Notes under the pieces: generated by a model
Seen by the model: only the letters and a program-made list of their open reading frames with translations
What the model was told of the DNA's origin: nothing
Databases searched by the model: none
Made by a program: the position numbers and the translations under genes
From: Betaproteobacteria bacterium
Lineage (GTDB): Bacteria; Pseudomonadota; Gammaproteobacteria; Burkholderiales; Casimicrobiaceae
Reading direction: 5' to 3'
NCBI GenBank assembly: GCA_009778785.1
Contig: WRFN01000011.1
Coordinates: 1-64,000, forward strand
DNA length: 64,000 nucleotides
Shown: piece after piece, positions 44,488-54,783 of the stretch
Position numbering within the stretch: the stretch's first letter is position 1
Layout: the number at the start of each line of letters is the position of its first letter

Positions 44488-44510
44488 GGGCGCCGTTCTG
44501 CCGCCCGCTC
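44481..44510. repeat. REP-like intergenic repeat, copy 5
   Basis: CCCGTAGGGGCGCCGTTCTG followed by CCGCCCGC. It overlaps the last codons and stop of perM. Confidence 0.75.
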
Positions 44511-44590
44511 TTGCCACGCTTCAACTTTCAACGCCTTCGTTCGCCAGTTTCGCCCAACAGGGCGGTTCTTAGAGCGGCTTCGAACTTACT

Positions 44591-45303
44591 TTATTTTTCA
44601 ACCGGACGGCTGGCGGTACGATAGTCGTACTGTTCTATCGCCCGCTTCGCCTTGTCGTTCATTGCGCGAATATCATCAACTGTCAGATCGGCTTTGCGGA
44701 AGTAACCAATAGAAGTGTGTTCAAAAGAGCTGAAGTTAAAAATGAAATTCCATTCGTAAAATTTGGATTCTATCTTTAATGTACCATCCGGCAGTTTGGT
44801 TGTTTTTGCATATTTATAGGAGCGTCTTACTTTAGAGTAGGAAGAGTCACGAACCGCAGCCCACTGCCACGAAGTTTGATTACAAACAAACTTCTCACTC
44901 TCGTTCGACTGGGGATTATCCCCTTTTTGCATATCGGTGATGCTTGTTGAAACTTGCCCATCTTCGTTGAAGAGAGTAATTTCCAAATGTTGATTATCAA
45001 TAAACTGAAACGCCGCCCACATTTTTTTCCCCATATTCCACCCCCCCCCACACCACTCGCTTCCATGACATAATTCGAATGGCGTGAGTTACTAGGTAAA
45101 GCGCCAGGCCCAAAATCTAAAAGTTTACTAGAGTTTTCTGGATAACTGATGTAGTAACTAAAGACTTCGTAAGTCCCTTCGATGTTCAGGCACCGATCAA
45201 GCGAGCCAATATAGAAATCGTCAACAGAATACGACGACATAGAAGCACAGCCGCTTAGTAAACCGACAACCACTCCCGAAAAAACAAGGCCTTTCAATTT
45301 CAT
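44591..45303 (-). pseudogene. orphan lipoprotein family member 2, frameshifted at a G9 tract
   Basis: Two overlapping frames together rebuild a lipoprotein like those at 12896 and 45309. The first (from 45303) has lipobox LLSGC (Cys19) and GSLDRCLNIEGTY. The second (ending 44591) has FIDNQHLEITLF, a Cys-x6-W motif and YFRKADLTVDDIRAMNDKAK. They are out of frame at a run of nine G on the minus strand (45041..45049): the coding frame switches from GVGGGGIW to WGGGWNMGKKMW. One base gained or lost there restores the whole gene. This may be phase variation, a true pseudogene or a sequencing error. Confidence 0.8.
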
Positions 45304-45308
45304 CGCTT

Positions 45309-46046
45309 TTATTCCTTTTCCGGCGGAGGACTGGTAGCAAGCTGATCGTATTGTTCAATCGCCCTCTTCGCTTTGTCGTTCATCGCACGGATGTCATCAA
45401 GGGTCAGATCGACTTTACGGAAGTAGCCGACACCGCCTACAATTGAGCCATCAGACATTTGATTCCTATACCCTCCATAAATCCCAGCGTGCATGTCCGT
45501 TTTGGTCTCTACCCTTAAAGCACCGTCTTGCAGCTTTGTCGTTTTGGCATACCTCCTCCATTTACTGCCAGCCCCTCCATAAGAAACGCTGCTATACGTC
45601 CACTGCCATGAATTTTGATTACAGGTAAACTCTTCGTCTTCGTTCCAGCGAGATTCTACATCCCTTTGCATATCAACGACTCGTATGTAGGCCTGCCCAT
45701 CTTCAGAGAAAACAGTGATTTCCATACGTTGATTGTCGATAAATCGAAAGGTGTACCAACTTTTCTTATCGCCTGTCTTATCTTCCTTTGTTGTCTTTCG
45801 CGAGTAATCAATCTTCCTTCTTGTTTCAACAACATAACGCTGCCCTGACATAAAATAACCAAGCAAAACAGAATCTCCTCCCGGATAATTTCTGTAGTAG
45901 CTTTGGGGTTCGTAAGTCCCCTCGATGTTCAAACACCGGTCGAGCGAGCCAACATAGGAATCAACCGTATATGATGGAAAGGGGAAACAGCCACCAAGAA
46001 AAATGGCGACCACCCCCAAAAGGATGATCGTTTTAGCCCTCATCAT
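45309..46046 (-). CDS. orphan lipoprotein, family member 3
   Basis: A 245-residue predicted lipoprotein with lipobox FLGGC (Cys20), intact in frame and without a G tract. It shares GSLDRCLNIEGTY, FRFIDNQRMEITVF, the Cys-x6-W motif and the C-terminal YFRKVDLTLDDIRAMNDKAK with the other two members. Its start overlaps the stop of the upstream epimerase gene (ATGA), so it rides in an LPS-sugar operon; the frameshifted member lies five bases downstream. The function is unknown. Confidence 0.82.
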   Translation of the reverse strand: MMRAKTIILLGVVAIFLGGCFPFPSYTVDSYVGSLDRCLNIEGTYEPQSYYRNYPGGDSVLLGYFMSGQRYVVETRRKIDYSRKTTKEDKTGDKKSWYTFRFIDNQRMEITVFSEDGQAYIRVVDMQRDVESRWNEDEEFTCNQNSWQWTYSSVSYGGAGSKWRRYAKTTKLQDGALRVETKTDMHAGIYGGYRNQMSDGSIVGGVGYFRKVDLTLDDIRAMNDKAKRAIEQYDQLATSPPPEKE

Positions 46047-47071
46047 TCATTCCTCTGAGTTGTTACTGCGCTCGACTTCCACCACTCTGTATACCACCCC
46101 ACAAACCGCTTCAACCCTTCTTCAAGCGGCGTGTTCGGCGCGAAGCCGGTCACTTCGGTAAGCCGCGACACGTCGGCGTAGGTCGCCACGACATCGCCCG
46201 GCTGCATCGGTTGATTGTCGCGGATCGCTTCTTTGCCGAGAAGGCTAGACAAAGTATCGATGAAGGTTTCGAGCGCCACGGCGTTATTGCCGCCGATGTT
46301 GTAGATCGCGCACGGCGCCGCCGTCACGGGGTCAGCGCTCGGCAAGCGCACGACAACGCGCACCACGCCTTCGACAATATCGTCGATGAACGTATAGTCG
46401 CGCTGCATCTTGCCGTGGTTGAACACTTTAATCGGGCGACCGGACAGGATCGCGTCGGCGAACAACATCGGCGACATGTCGGGACGCCCCCACGGGCCGT
46501 AAACGGTGAAGAAGCGCAAGCCGGTGGTTGGTAGTTTGAACAAATGGCTGTAGCTGTGCGCCATCAATTCGTTGGCCTTTTTCGTCGCCGCGTACAAACT
46601 GACGGGATGATCGGTCGACTGATCTTCGGAAAACGGCAGCGTGTGATTGGCGCCATAGACCGACGACGACGAAGCATAGACCAAATGCCGAACGTGGTTG
46701 TGACGGCAACCTTCGAGAATGTGGCCGAACGCCGTCACGTTGTTGCGAAGATAAACTTCGGGATTCTGAAGCGAGTAACGCACGCCCGGCTGTGCCGCCA
46801 GATGAATGACGTGAGTAAAACCGCTGGCGCGGAAAAAATCGCGCGTGGCGTCGGCGTCGGCCAGATCGAGGCGAAGCAATGAAAACCGCGGCAAGGTCGC
46901 CAAGCGCGTCGCCCGCGCTTCTTTCAGCGCCGGATCGTAATACGGTTCAAAGTTATCAACACCGGTAACGCGCACACCGTGATGGCACAAGCGCTCGGCA
47001 ACGTGCATACCGATGAATCCGGCGCTGCCGGTAACGAGAACATGGTCGTGTTCGGAAAAAGAGACAGTCAT
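46043..47071 (-). CDS. NAD-dependent sugar epimerase, UDP-glucuronate 4-epimerase-like
   Basis: A 342-residue extended SDR enzyme. Motifs are VTGSAGFIGMHVAE (NAD site), HLAAQPGVRYSLQNP, SSSSVYGAN, the catalytic Tyr-x3-Lys in YAATKKANE, and RFFTVYGPWGRPDM. The AQPGVRYS and GPWGRPDM segments are typical of UDP-glucuronate 4-epimerases, so it probably makes UDP-galacturonate for LPS or capsule. Start and stop overlap with both neighbours (ATGA), showing tight coupling with the glycosyltransferase upstream. Confidence 0.88.
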   Translation of the reverse strand: MTVSFSEHDHVLVTGSAGFIGMHVAERLCHHGVRVTGVDNFEPYYDPALKEARATRLATLPRFSLLRLDLADADATRDFFRASGFTHVIHLAAQPGVRYSLQNPEVYLRNNVTAFGHILEGCRHNHVRHLVYASSSSVYGANHTLPFSEDQSTDHPVSLYAATKKANELMAHSYSHLFKLPTTGLRFFTVYGPWGRPDMSPMLFADAILSGRPIKVFNHGKMQRDYTFIDDIVEGVVRVVVRLPSADPVTAAPCAIYNIGGNNAVALETFIDTLSSLLGKEAIRDNQPMQPGDVVATYADVSRLTEVTGFAPNTPLEEGLKRFVGWYTEWWKSSAVTTQRNE

Positions 47072-47889
47072 GATAATGAGTGATCGCTAGAGTTTTTTTC
47101 TTGAGTACTTTTTTCTATCCCGCGCTTTTGCAGCGCGTAGAGTTTGGCGTGTTTGAGAAAGCTGGCGAAAGCGCCGATGGCAATGTGCGCGAAACCGGCC
47201 GCACCGTCGAGAAAACCGCGCTTGATGAAATAGAAACGAAAGAAACGCGCCAACGGTGACGCGAACAACTGCCAACCGCTGGTGCGCGCGCCGGTAGCGA
47301 ACAAGCGCTCGGCTTGCGTCGTCGTGTAGCGATTTTGTTTCGTCAGATAAGCGTCGAGCGATTCGGCGGAAGCATGCAACAAATCGCCGGAGAGCCGCTC
47401 CGTTTTACCGTCAACCAACACCTTCTCATGCACGGCGTCGTCACTCCAGCGCGCTCGCCGCCGGTCGAACAAACGCACCGTCCAATCGGGATAGCCTTCG
47501 CCGTGCGACAACCAGCGGTCGAAAAAACGATTGCGACGACACAGCGCATACGCCGCCGCCCGCTCGCTTTCCGGCTGCGCAAAAACAGCGACGATGGCTT
47601 GCGCCAGCGCATCGCTGATGCGTTCGTCGGCATCTAGGCACAACACCCAATCATTCTGCGCCGCCGTGATCGCCACATTTTTTTGCGAGCCGAAACCCAA
47701 CCACGGCTGCTCGATGAAACGCGCGCCGAGCGACTCGGCAATCCGGCGCGTTCCGTCGGTACTGCCAGAATCGACAATGACGATCTCCGCCGCAAACGGC
47801 ACCGTCGCCAAGCATGCGGCCAGTTCCGCCTCGGCGTTTTGGGTGATGAGCACCAGTGACAAGGGCAACGTTGCAACAGAAGAAGGCAT
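47068..47889 (-). CDS. family 2 glycosyltransferase, LPS core WaaE/KdtX type
   Basis: A 273-residue GT2 enzyme: LVLITQNAEAELAACL, the UDP-sugar site VDSGSTDGT, QKNVAITAAQNDWVLCLDADE (DxD-like), and a membrane-proximal FFRFYFIKRGFLDGAAGF near the C-terminus. This layout is that of the beta-1,4-glucosyltransferases that decorate heptose I of the LPS inner core. It faces away from waaC-waaA across a short divergent region that holds a CTCTCCCACAGCGGGGGAAGG palindrome. Confidence 0.88.
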   Translation of the reverse strand: MPSSVATLPLSLVLITQNAEAELAACLATVPFAAEIVIVDSGSTDGTRRIAESLGARFIEQPWLGFGSQKNVAITAAQNDWVLCLDADERISDALAQAIVAVFAQPESERAAAYALCRRNRFFDRWLSHGEGYPDWTVRLFDRRRARWSDDAVHEKVLVDGKTERLSGDLLHASAESLDAYLTKQNRYTTTQAERLFATGARTSGWQLFASPLARFFRFYFIKRGFLDGAAGFAHIAIGAFASFLKHAKLYALQKRGIEKSTQEKNSSDHSLS

Positions 47890-48080
47890 AAAACAGCGCC
47901 AAATTTTCGGAAAGTATTATTATCGCCCGCTTTTCCGGTTTCGTCGCCTCCACCGAATTTTCTTCCCTCTCCTGCCCTTCAGGCGCCCTCTCCCACAGCG
48001 GGGGAAGGGAAAAATGCGCTTATTGGCGCGAATAACTATACAATGCCGTATTCGGCTCGATAGCGTTACCCGATACCTGC

Positions 48081-49085
48081 ATGCCCTCTTCCATTTTAAT
48101 CATCCGCACCTCCTCGCTGGGCGACGTGGTTTACGCCAGCGCGGTGCTTCATGATATTCGCCAGGCCCTGCCCGACGCGCAGATCGACTGGGTGGCCGAA
48201 GAGGCGTTCACGGCAGTGCCGCAATTGGCGGGCGCGCGGCGGGTGATTCCCTTCGCGTTGCGGCGCTGGCGGCGGCGCTGGCACGACCCGCAAAACTGGC
48301 GCGAGCTTGCCGCGTTCCGACGGACGCTGCGCGAAACGCGCTACGACGTGGTGATCGACCTCAACGAGCAAGTCAAAAGCGCGTTGATTGCGCGGGCGGC
48401 GTTCGGCAGTCGCCACGGTTTCAATCGCGCGTCGATCCGCGAACCGCTGGCGTGTTCGTTTTATCAATTCACGCATGCGGTGCCGCGCACCTTGCATTTT
48501 GTCGAACGCTGTCGGCGACTGGCCGCGAGCGCGTTGAATTACACGCCGGAAGGCGCGCCGTGCTGGCAATGGTCGTGGGAAGATCAACCGCCGCCGGACG
48601 CGCTGTTGATGCCGCCGGAAGTACCTTATGTGATGATGCTGCATGCCACGTCGCGCGCCGACAAATTGTGGCCGGAGGAACGTTGGCGCCGTTTGATTCA
48701 GACGTGCCGCGAGCGCGGGTTGCTGGTGTTGTTGCCGTGGGGCAACGCACAAGAACAGGAACGCAGCGAACGTTTGGCGCTCGGTCACGACAACGCGCGC
48801 GTGCCGCCGCGCGCATCGCTGCCGGAGTTGGGCGCGTTGCTGAAAAAAGCGCGTTGGGTGGCGGGCGTTGATACGGGGCTTACGCATTGGGCGGCGGCGC
48901 TGGGCACGCCGACGGTGGCAATTTTTACTGCAACCTCACCGCGCCAGTTGGGCGTCAACATTCAAGGCGCGCACGCGGTAGATTTGGGCAATATTGGCGC
49001 GCTGCCGGAAGTCGAGACGGTGTTGGAAACAGTTGATGCGTTGACGCAACGCTCAAACGAAACGCAACAGCGAGGGAACGCCTGA
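48081..49085 (+). CDS. waaC: ADP-heptose:LPS heptosyltransferase I
   Basis: A 334-residue GT9 enzyme: ILIIRTSSLGDVVYASAVL at the N-terminus, WVAEEAF, DLNEQVKSALIARAA, and VAGVDTGLTHWAAALGTPTVAIF (sugar-nucleotide site). It adds the first heptose to Kdo-lipid A. Its stop codon overlaps the waaA start by one base (TGATG). Confidence 0.95.
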   Translation: MPSSILIIRTSSLGDVVYASAVLHDIRQALPDAQIDWVAEEAFTAVPQLAGARRVIPFALRRWRRRWHDPQNWRELAAFRRTLRETRYDVVIDLNEQVKSALIARAAFGSRHGFNRASIREPLACSFYQFTHAVPRTLHFVERCRRLAASALNYTPEGAPCWQWSWEDQPPPDALLMPPEVPYVMMLHATSRADKLWPEERWRRLIQTCRERGLLVLLPWGNAQEQERSERLALGHDNARVPPRASLPELGALLKKARWVAGVDTGLTHWAAALGTPTVAIFTATSPRQLGVNIQGAHAVDLGNIGALPEVETVLETVDALTQRSNETQQRGNA

Positions 49086-50356
49086 TGTTTTGGCGCGTGT
49101 GTTATTCGTTGCTCGGCGCGTTGCTTTTGCCGTTGCTGTTGGTTCGCTTGTGGTGGCGCGGTCGAAAAAATCCGGGTTACCGAAAAAACATCGGCGAGCG
49201 TTTCGGGCGTTACACCACGCCGCCATTGCGCAATACACCAAACAACACGATCTGGATTCACGCGGTTTCCGTCGGCGAAACGCGCGCCGCCGCGCCGCTG
49301 ATCGCGTTGCTCGAACAACGCTATCCCGATACGCCCATCGTGTTGACGCACATGACCGCCACCGGTCGTGCCACCGGCGAAGCCTTGTTCGGCAAACGAG
49401 TCACACAGTTATGGCTTCCCTACGATTACCGTTTCGCCGTGCGCGCGTTTCTCGATCACGTTCAACCGAAGTGGGCGCTGTTGATGGAAACCGAAGTGTG
49501 GCCGAATGTGATTGTTGAATGCGCGCGCCGACAGCTTCCCTGTTTTCTGATCAACGCGCGCATGTCGGAGCGCTCCGCCGCGCGTTATGCCTGTTTCGCG
49601 TCCTTCACGCGCCCGCTCTTTGCGGCATTAACCGGCGTTGCCGCGCAAACCGAAAGCGAAGCGCAACGGTTTCGCCAACTCGGCGCGCGCGATGTCGCCA
49701 TCACTGGTAATCTCAAGTTCGATATCGGCGTACCGGAGAACGCGCGGGCGCTGGGTGAAACGCTGCGCTGTCGTTTTGGTCAGCGGCCGATCTGGATCGC
49801 GGCTTCGACGCGCGACGGTGAAGAAGCGTTGTTGCTCGACGCGCTTTCTCGTCAACCCGAAGCGCTGCCGCCGCGAACACTAACCGTGATTGTGCCGCGC
49901 CATCCCGAGCGTTTTGAAACCGTCGCCGAACAGTTGCGCGCGCGCAAGCTGGCGTTCGTCAAACGCAGCGACGAGCGCGACGTGCCGCCGGAAGTTGCCT
50001 TCGTGCTCGGCGATTCGATGGGTGAAATGTTCGCCTACTACATCGCCGCCGACCTCGCTTTCGTCGGCGGCAGCTTGTTGCCGTTCGGCGGGCAAAACTT
50101 GCTGGAACCGTTGGCGGCGGGCATACCGGCATTGATCGGCCAGCATACTTTCAACTTCAAGGCAATCAGCAACACCGCTTGTGAGGTCGGCGCGGTGGCG
50201 CGGGTCAACGACGCCGACGAACTTATCGCCCAAGTCGGCGCGTTATTACGGAATAATGAAACCAGACAAACCATGCGCAATGTCGGTCATCGCTTTTTGG
50301 AAGAACATCGTGGCGCAGCGGAGCGATTGGCTCAGTGGTTGGTAAGGGGCGAGTAG
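49085..50356 (+). CDS. waaA: 3-deoxy-D-manno-octulosonic acid transferase
   Basis: A 423-residue GT30 enzyme with an N-terminal membrane anchor, then NPGYRKNIGERFGRY, IHAVSVGETRAAAPLI (catalytic Glu), METEVWPN, NARMSERSAARY and FVGGSLLPFGGQNLLEP. It transfers Kdo residues to lipid IVA, the first step of LPS core assembly, just before WaaC acts; the gene pair is an operon. Confidence 0.96.
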   Translation: MFWRVCYSLLGALLLPLLLVRLWWRGRKNPGYRKNIGERFGRYTTPPLRNTPNNTIWIHAVSVGETRAAAPLIALLEQRYPDTPIVLTHMTATGRATGEALFGKRVTQLWLPYDYRFAVRAFLDHVQPKWALLMETEVWPNVIVECARRQLPCFLINARMSERSAARYACFASFTRPLFAALTGVAAQTESEAQRFRQLGARDVAITGNLKFDIGVPENARALGETLRCRFGQRPIWIAASTRDGEEALLLDALSRQPEALPPRTLTVIVPRHPERFETVAEQLRARKLAFVKRSDERDVPPEVAFVLGDSMGEMFAYYIAADLAFVGGSLLPFGGQNLLEPLAAGIPALIGQHTFNFKAISNTACEVGAVARVNDADELIAQVGALLRNNETRQTMRNVGHRFLEEHRGAAERLAQWLVRGE

Positions 50357-50431
50357 CGCGGATTACGCAAACTACCGCGCTCTTATTGTTTTGAGTTTCG
50401 CCATGACAAGAAAGTGTTGACAAAAACCCCT

Positions 50432-50521
50432 TGGCGGAAGCGGTGAGATTCGAACTCACGAAGGGCGCGAACCCTCGCCGGTTTTCAAGACCGGTGCATT
50501 CAACCACTCTGCCACGCTTCC
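50432..50521 (-). tRNA. tRNA-Ser (UGA)
   Basis: A 90-nt class II tRNA with encoded CCA. The acceptor is GGAAGCG/CGCTTCC, the anticodon stem-loop CCGGTCTTGAAAACCGG gives TGA, there is a long variable arm GAGGGTTCGCGCCCTT, and the T arm is GTGAGTTCGAATCTCAC. The gene sits in the gap between waaA and the BI-1 gene. Confidence 0.96.
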
Positions 50522-50610
50522 GGGAAATGACAACCGCAGTACCGTAAAGGCACGGCAGAAGGAGCGCATCGTAGCATGTTTGCGCGGTTTTCTCCAAGAG
50601 GTTGAACTTT

Positions 50611-50640
50611 ACTCGCCCTGAGCCAGTCGAAGGGCAATCC
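50611..50640. repeat. CTGAGC-TCGAAG type intergenic repeat
   Basis: ACTCGCCCTGAGCCAGTCGA followed by AGGGCAATCC, related to the copies at 24097 and 41317. Confidence 0.6.
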
Positions 50641-50743
50641 CTTGTCTTTGCTTTGTAAATATCCAGAAATTCGCTCGTGACAACTGCCGTAATCTGGTAC
50701 TCTTATGCGCTGTTGTGATTCTTTTGATTGGAGAAAAGCTCTG

Positions 50744-51448
50744 ATGGAACCCTATTTCCCGACCTCTGTCACCACCCAACCCTCCGACGCTCTGCGTGCG
50801 GAACAGCAAAACCGCGTGTTGCGCAATACTTACGCGCTGTTGGCGCTGTCGCTGTTGCCGACGATCGCCGGCGCCTGGCTCGGCTCGGTATTCAACTTCG
50901 TGTCGTTCTACGTGCGCGCACCCATCTTGACGCCGCTGGTGATGTTCGGCGTGATGATCGGCGCGATGTTCATCGTTTCCCGTTTGCGTAACAGCGCTTG
51001 GGGCATCGTTGCGCTGTTCGCGTTTACTTTTATCGCTGGCTTGGCGACGACGCCGATCCTGACTTACTCGGCTGGATTTCGGAACGGCGGGCAACTGGTA
51101 GCACTGGCAGGCGGGATGACCGCTGCGATTTTCTTCGTGCTGGCTTCCATCGCTTCCGTCGCCAAACGCGATTTTTCGTTCATGGGCAAGTTCCTGTTCG
51201 CCGGATTGATCCTGATCATCATCGCAGGCATTGCTAATTTGTTTTTCGCCGTTCCGGCGTTGACTTTGACGATCTCTTGCGTCGCCGTGCTGATTTTCTC
51301 GGGGTTCATTCTTTACGATGTCAACCAGATCGTGCGCGGCGGTGAAACCAATTACATCATGGCAACGATGCGTTTGTTTCTTGATGTCTGGAACTTGTTC
51401 ATTTCGCTGCTGAACATTTTGCTGATGCTCACCGGGCAACGCGAGTAG
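50744..51448 (+). CDS. Bax inhibitor-1 / YccA family membrane protein
   Basis: A 234-residue protein with a cytoplasmic N-terminus and seven predicted helices, ending with the family motif GFILYDVNQIVRGGETNYI. YccA-type members modulate the FtsH protease; others are calcium leak channels. The track start (50705) is replaced by ATG 50744, which follows TTGGAGAAAAG and matches usual family length. A bidirectional terminator separates it from groEL. Confidence 0.9.
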   Translation: MEPYFPTSVTTQPSDALRAEQQNRVLRNTYALLALSLLPTIAGAWLGSVFNFVSFYVRAPILTPLVMFGVMIGAMFIVSRLRNSAWGIVALFAFTFIAGLATTPILTYSAGFRNGGQLVALAGGMTAAIFFVLASIASVAKRDFSFMGKFLFAGLILIIIAGIANLFFAVPALTLTISCVAVLIFSGFILYDVNQIVRGGETNYIMATMRLFLDVWNLFISLLNILLMLTGQRE

Positions 51449-51471
51449 CGCAGTTTCGATTTAAGCAAAAC

Positions 51472-51500
51472 AAAAAACCCGGGGAATCCCCGGGTTTTTT
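51472..51500. terminator. bidirectional terminator between the BI-1 gene and groEL
   Basis: A 13-bp perfect stem AAAAAACCCGGGG/CCCCGGGTTTTTT with a 3-base loop and T runs in both directions. Confidence 0.92.
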
Positions 51501-51561
51501 GTTGACTGCTTTGCTGTTGGAGCTCGTCGTGAATAAGAAATCTTGCGTTGTTCGCGCTCGA

Positions 51562-53226
<1,665 letters not shown>

Positions 53227-53241
53227 TCAGTATAAAAACGG

Positions 53242-53529
53242 TTAGCCGACGATACCGATCACGTCGTCTTCGCGCATGTGCAAATAATCTTTGCCGTCCA
53301 TTTTGAATTCCTGGCCGGAATATTTGCCGAAGAGCACCTTGTCGCCGGCTTTGACGCCCATCGCGATGACTTTTCCGTGGTCATCGGTCTTGCCCGGGCC
53401 GACGGCGACCACTTCACCCATCGAGGGTTTTTCAGTGGCGGTGTCGGGGATGACGATCCCGCCCGCAGTTTTGCGTTCTTCTTCAACGCGCTTTACGATA
53501 ATTCTGTCATGCAAAGGACGAAGTTTCAT
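53242..53529 (-). CDS. groS: co-chaperonin GroES
   Basis: A 95-residue protein: [14 protein letters not shown], the mobile loop [15 protein letters not shown] and the C-terminal [12 protein letters not shown] 53529 gives the normal family start (track 53589 is too long) and is preceded by CAGGAG. The operon is driven by a CIRCE-controlled promoter. Confidence 0.99.
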   Translation of the reverse strand: MKLRPLHDRIIVKRVEEERKTAGGIVIPDTATEKPSMGEVVAVGPGKTDDHGKVIAMGVKAGDKVLFGKYSGQEFKMDGKDYLHMREDDVIGIVG

Positions 53530-53626
53530 GTTGGCACTCACTCCTGTGTAAATAGCCTGTAAATAATGTAAGGTTTTGCGAAGCGCCAAAAAATACGGGG
53601 AGGGAGAACACGCCGCCCGCCCGTTA

Positions 53627-53653
53627 TTAGCACTCGCTCGACTTGAGTGCTAA
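53627..53653 (-). promoter_or_regulatory. CIRCE operator (HrcA site)
   Basis: TTAGCACTC-N9-GAGTGCTAA, a perfect match to the CIRCE consensus, about 100 bases upstream of groES. HrcA repressor, not encoded in this window, should bind it and release it on heat shock. Confidence 0.97.
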
Positions 53654-53681
53654 TAATAGGGATGTCGCTAGCGAAAATCAA
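53653..53681 (-). promoter_or_regulatory. groES-groEL sigma-70-type promoter
   Basis: On the minus strand TTGATT, a 17-base spacer and TATTAT form a housekeeping promoter whose start site falls in the CIRCE element. The same stretch reads CTTGATTTT..CCCTATTAT, partly like sigma-32 promoters. Confidence 0.75.
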
Positions 53682-53776
53682 GGCAAAATCAGCACTTTCC
53701 GCTATTTTTTTGTGTTTATGCAAAAGTCATTATTATGGTTCTTGATAGAATAAAGCCTCATCGAAAGAGGCTTTCC

Positions 53777-53863
53777 ATGCCAACGACGATCAAACCCAAA
53801 AAAATCAAATTCACCACCCAAGCCGAAAATCATTCGAGACCTGCGAATCTGCGCGGCGGCTGA
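53777..53863 (+). pseudogene. short ORF, possible antitoxin-like N-terminal remnant
   Basis: A 28-codon frame, MPTTIKPKKIKFTTQAENHS and eight more residues. The opening MPTT-x-KPKK-x-x-FTTQA resembles the N-termini of small antitoxin-like proteins, after which the sequence loses resemblance and stops. An AAAGCCTC/GAGGCTTT hairpin lies directly before it (53752..53774). It is probably a truncated gene, or else a true micro-protein. Confidence 0.4.
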
Positions 53864-53908
53864 CGATCAAAAGAAAACGCCCAGCCGATGAAGGCAGGGC
53901 GTTGAAAC

Positions 53909-53984
<76 letters not shown>

Positions 53985-54087
53985 TCAAGGGCGCGCCGGG
54001 CAAATCATTTTTGCCATGCGCATCCGTAACTTTTAATTATAGCATGCTTTGCGGCCTCTCTAAAACCGGGCTGCGGTACAATTTGCC

Positions 54088-54711
54088 ATGCTCGATTCCG
54101 TCGCTCCCTTGATTTATCTCGCGTCGCAAAGCCCGCGTCGGCAGGCTTTGTTGACACAGATCGGCATAGCCTTCAAGGTGCTCACGCTCGGCGAGAACGT
54201 CATCGCCGAGGTGCCGCGACCGGGCGAAGCGCCCCTCGCTTATGTTCGGCGAATGGCGCGCGCCAAGGCGATCGTCGGGATGCGACATTTGCGCCGACAA
54301 CCGTTGCCGATGCGCGCCGTGCTGGGGGCGGATACGGAGGTGGTTTTGGCCGACCGCATTTTCGGCAAGCCGCGCGACCGACAGGACGCCGCTGCCATGT
54401 TGCAAGCGCTTTCGGGCAAAACGCATGAGGTCATCAGCGCCGTGGCGCTCTGCCTTCCGCTCCGCAAGGGAAGTGCCTTGCGGGTGATGGAGCGCGTCGC
54501 GGTGTCGCGAGTGACGTTCAAATCGCTGCGCGATGAGGAGATCGCGCGTTATCTCGACAGCGGCGAACCGTTCGGCAAAGCCGGGGCTTACGCGATTCAG
54601 GGACGCGCCGGCGCATTCGTGACGCATCTCGACGGCAGCTATTCGGGCGTGGTCGGACTGCCGTTGTTTGAAACGGCGCAGTTGCTCGAAGGTTTGAATT
54701 TTTCCGCCTGA
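54088..54711 (+). CDS. maf: Maf family nucleoside triphosphate pyrophosphatase
   Basis: A 207-residue Maf protein: YLASQSPRRQALLTQIG, GADTEVVLADRIFGKP, LSGKTHEVISAVAL and AYAIQGRAGAFVTHLDGSYSGVVGLP. Maf proteins hydrolyse dTTP/UTP and modified nucleotides to monophosphates. maf followed by rng is the usual betaproteobacterial order. Confidence 0.95.
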   Translation: MLDSVAPLIYLASQSPRRQALLTQIGIAFKVLTLGENVIAEVPRPGEAPLAYVRRMARAKAIVGMRHLRRQPLPMRAVLGADTEVVLADRIFGKPRDRQDAAAMLQALSGKTHEVISAVALCLPLRKGSALRVMERVAVSRVTFKSLRDEEIARYLDSGEPFGKAGAYAIQGRAGAFVTHLDGSYSGVVGLPLFETAQLLEGLNFSA

Positions 54712-54783
54712 TTTTGTACCTCCCGTGCTTGAATCTTTTCTATTCCGCCCGTATCCTGTCGCTTTCCGTTGAAAGCTTATCCG

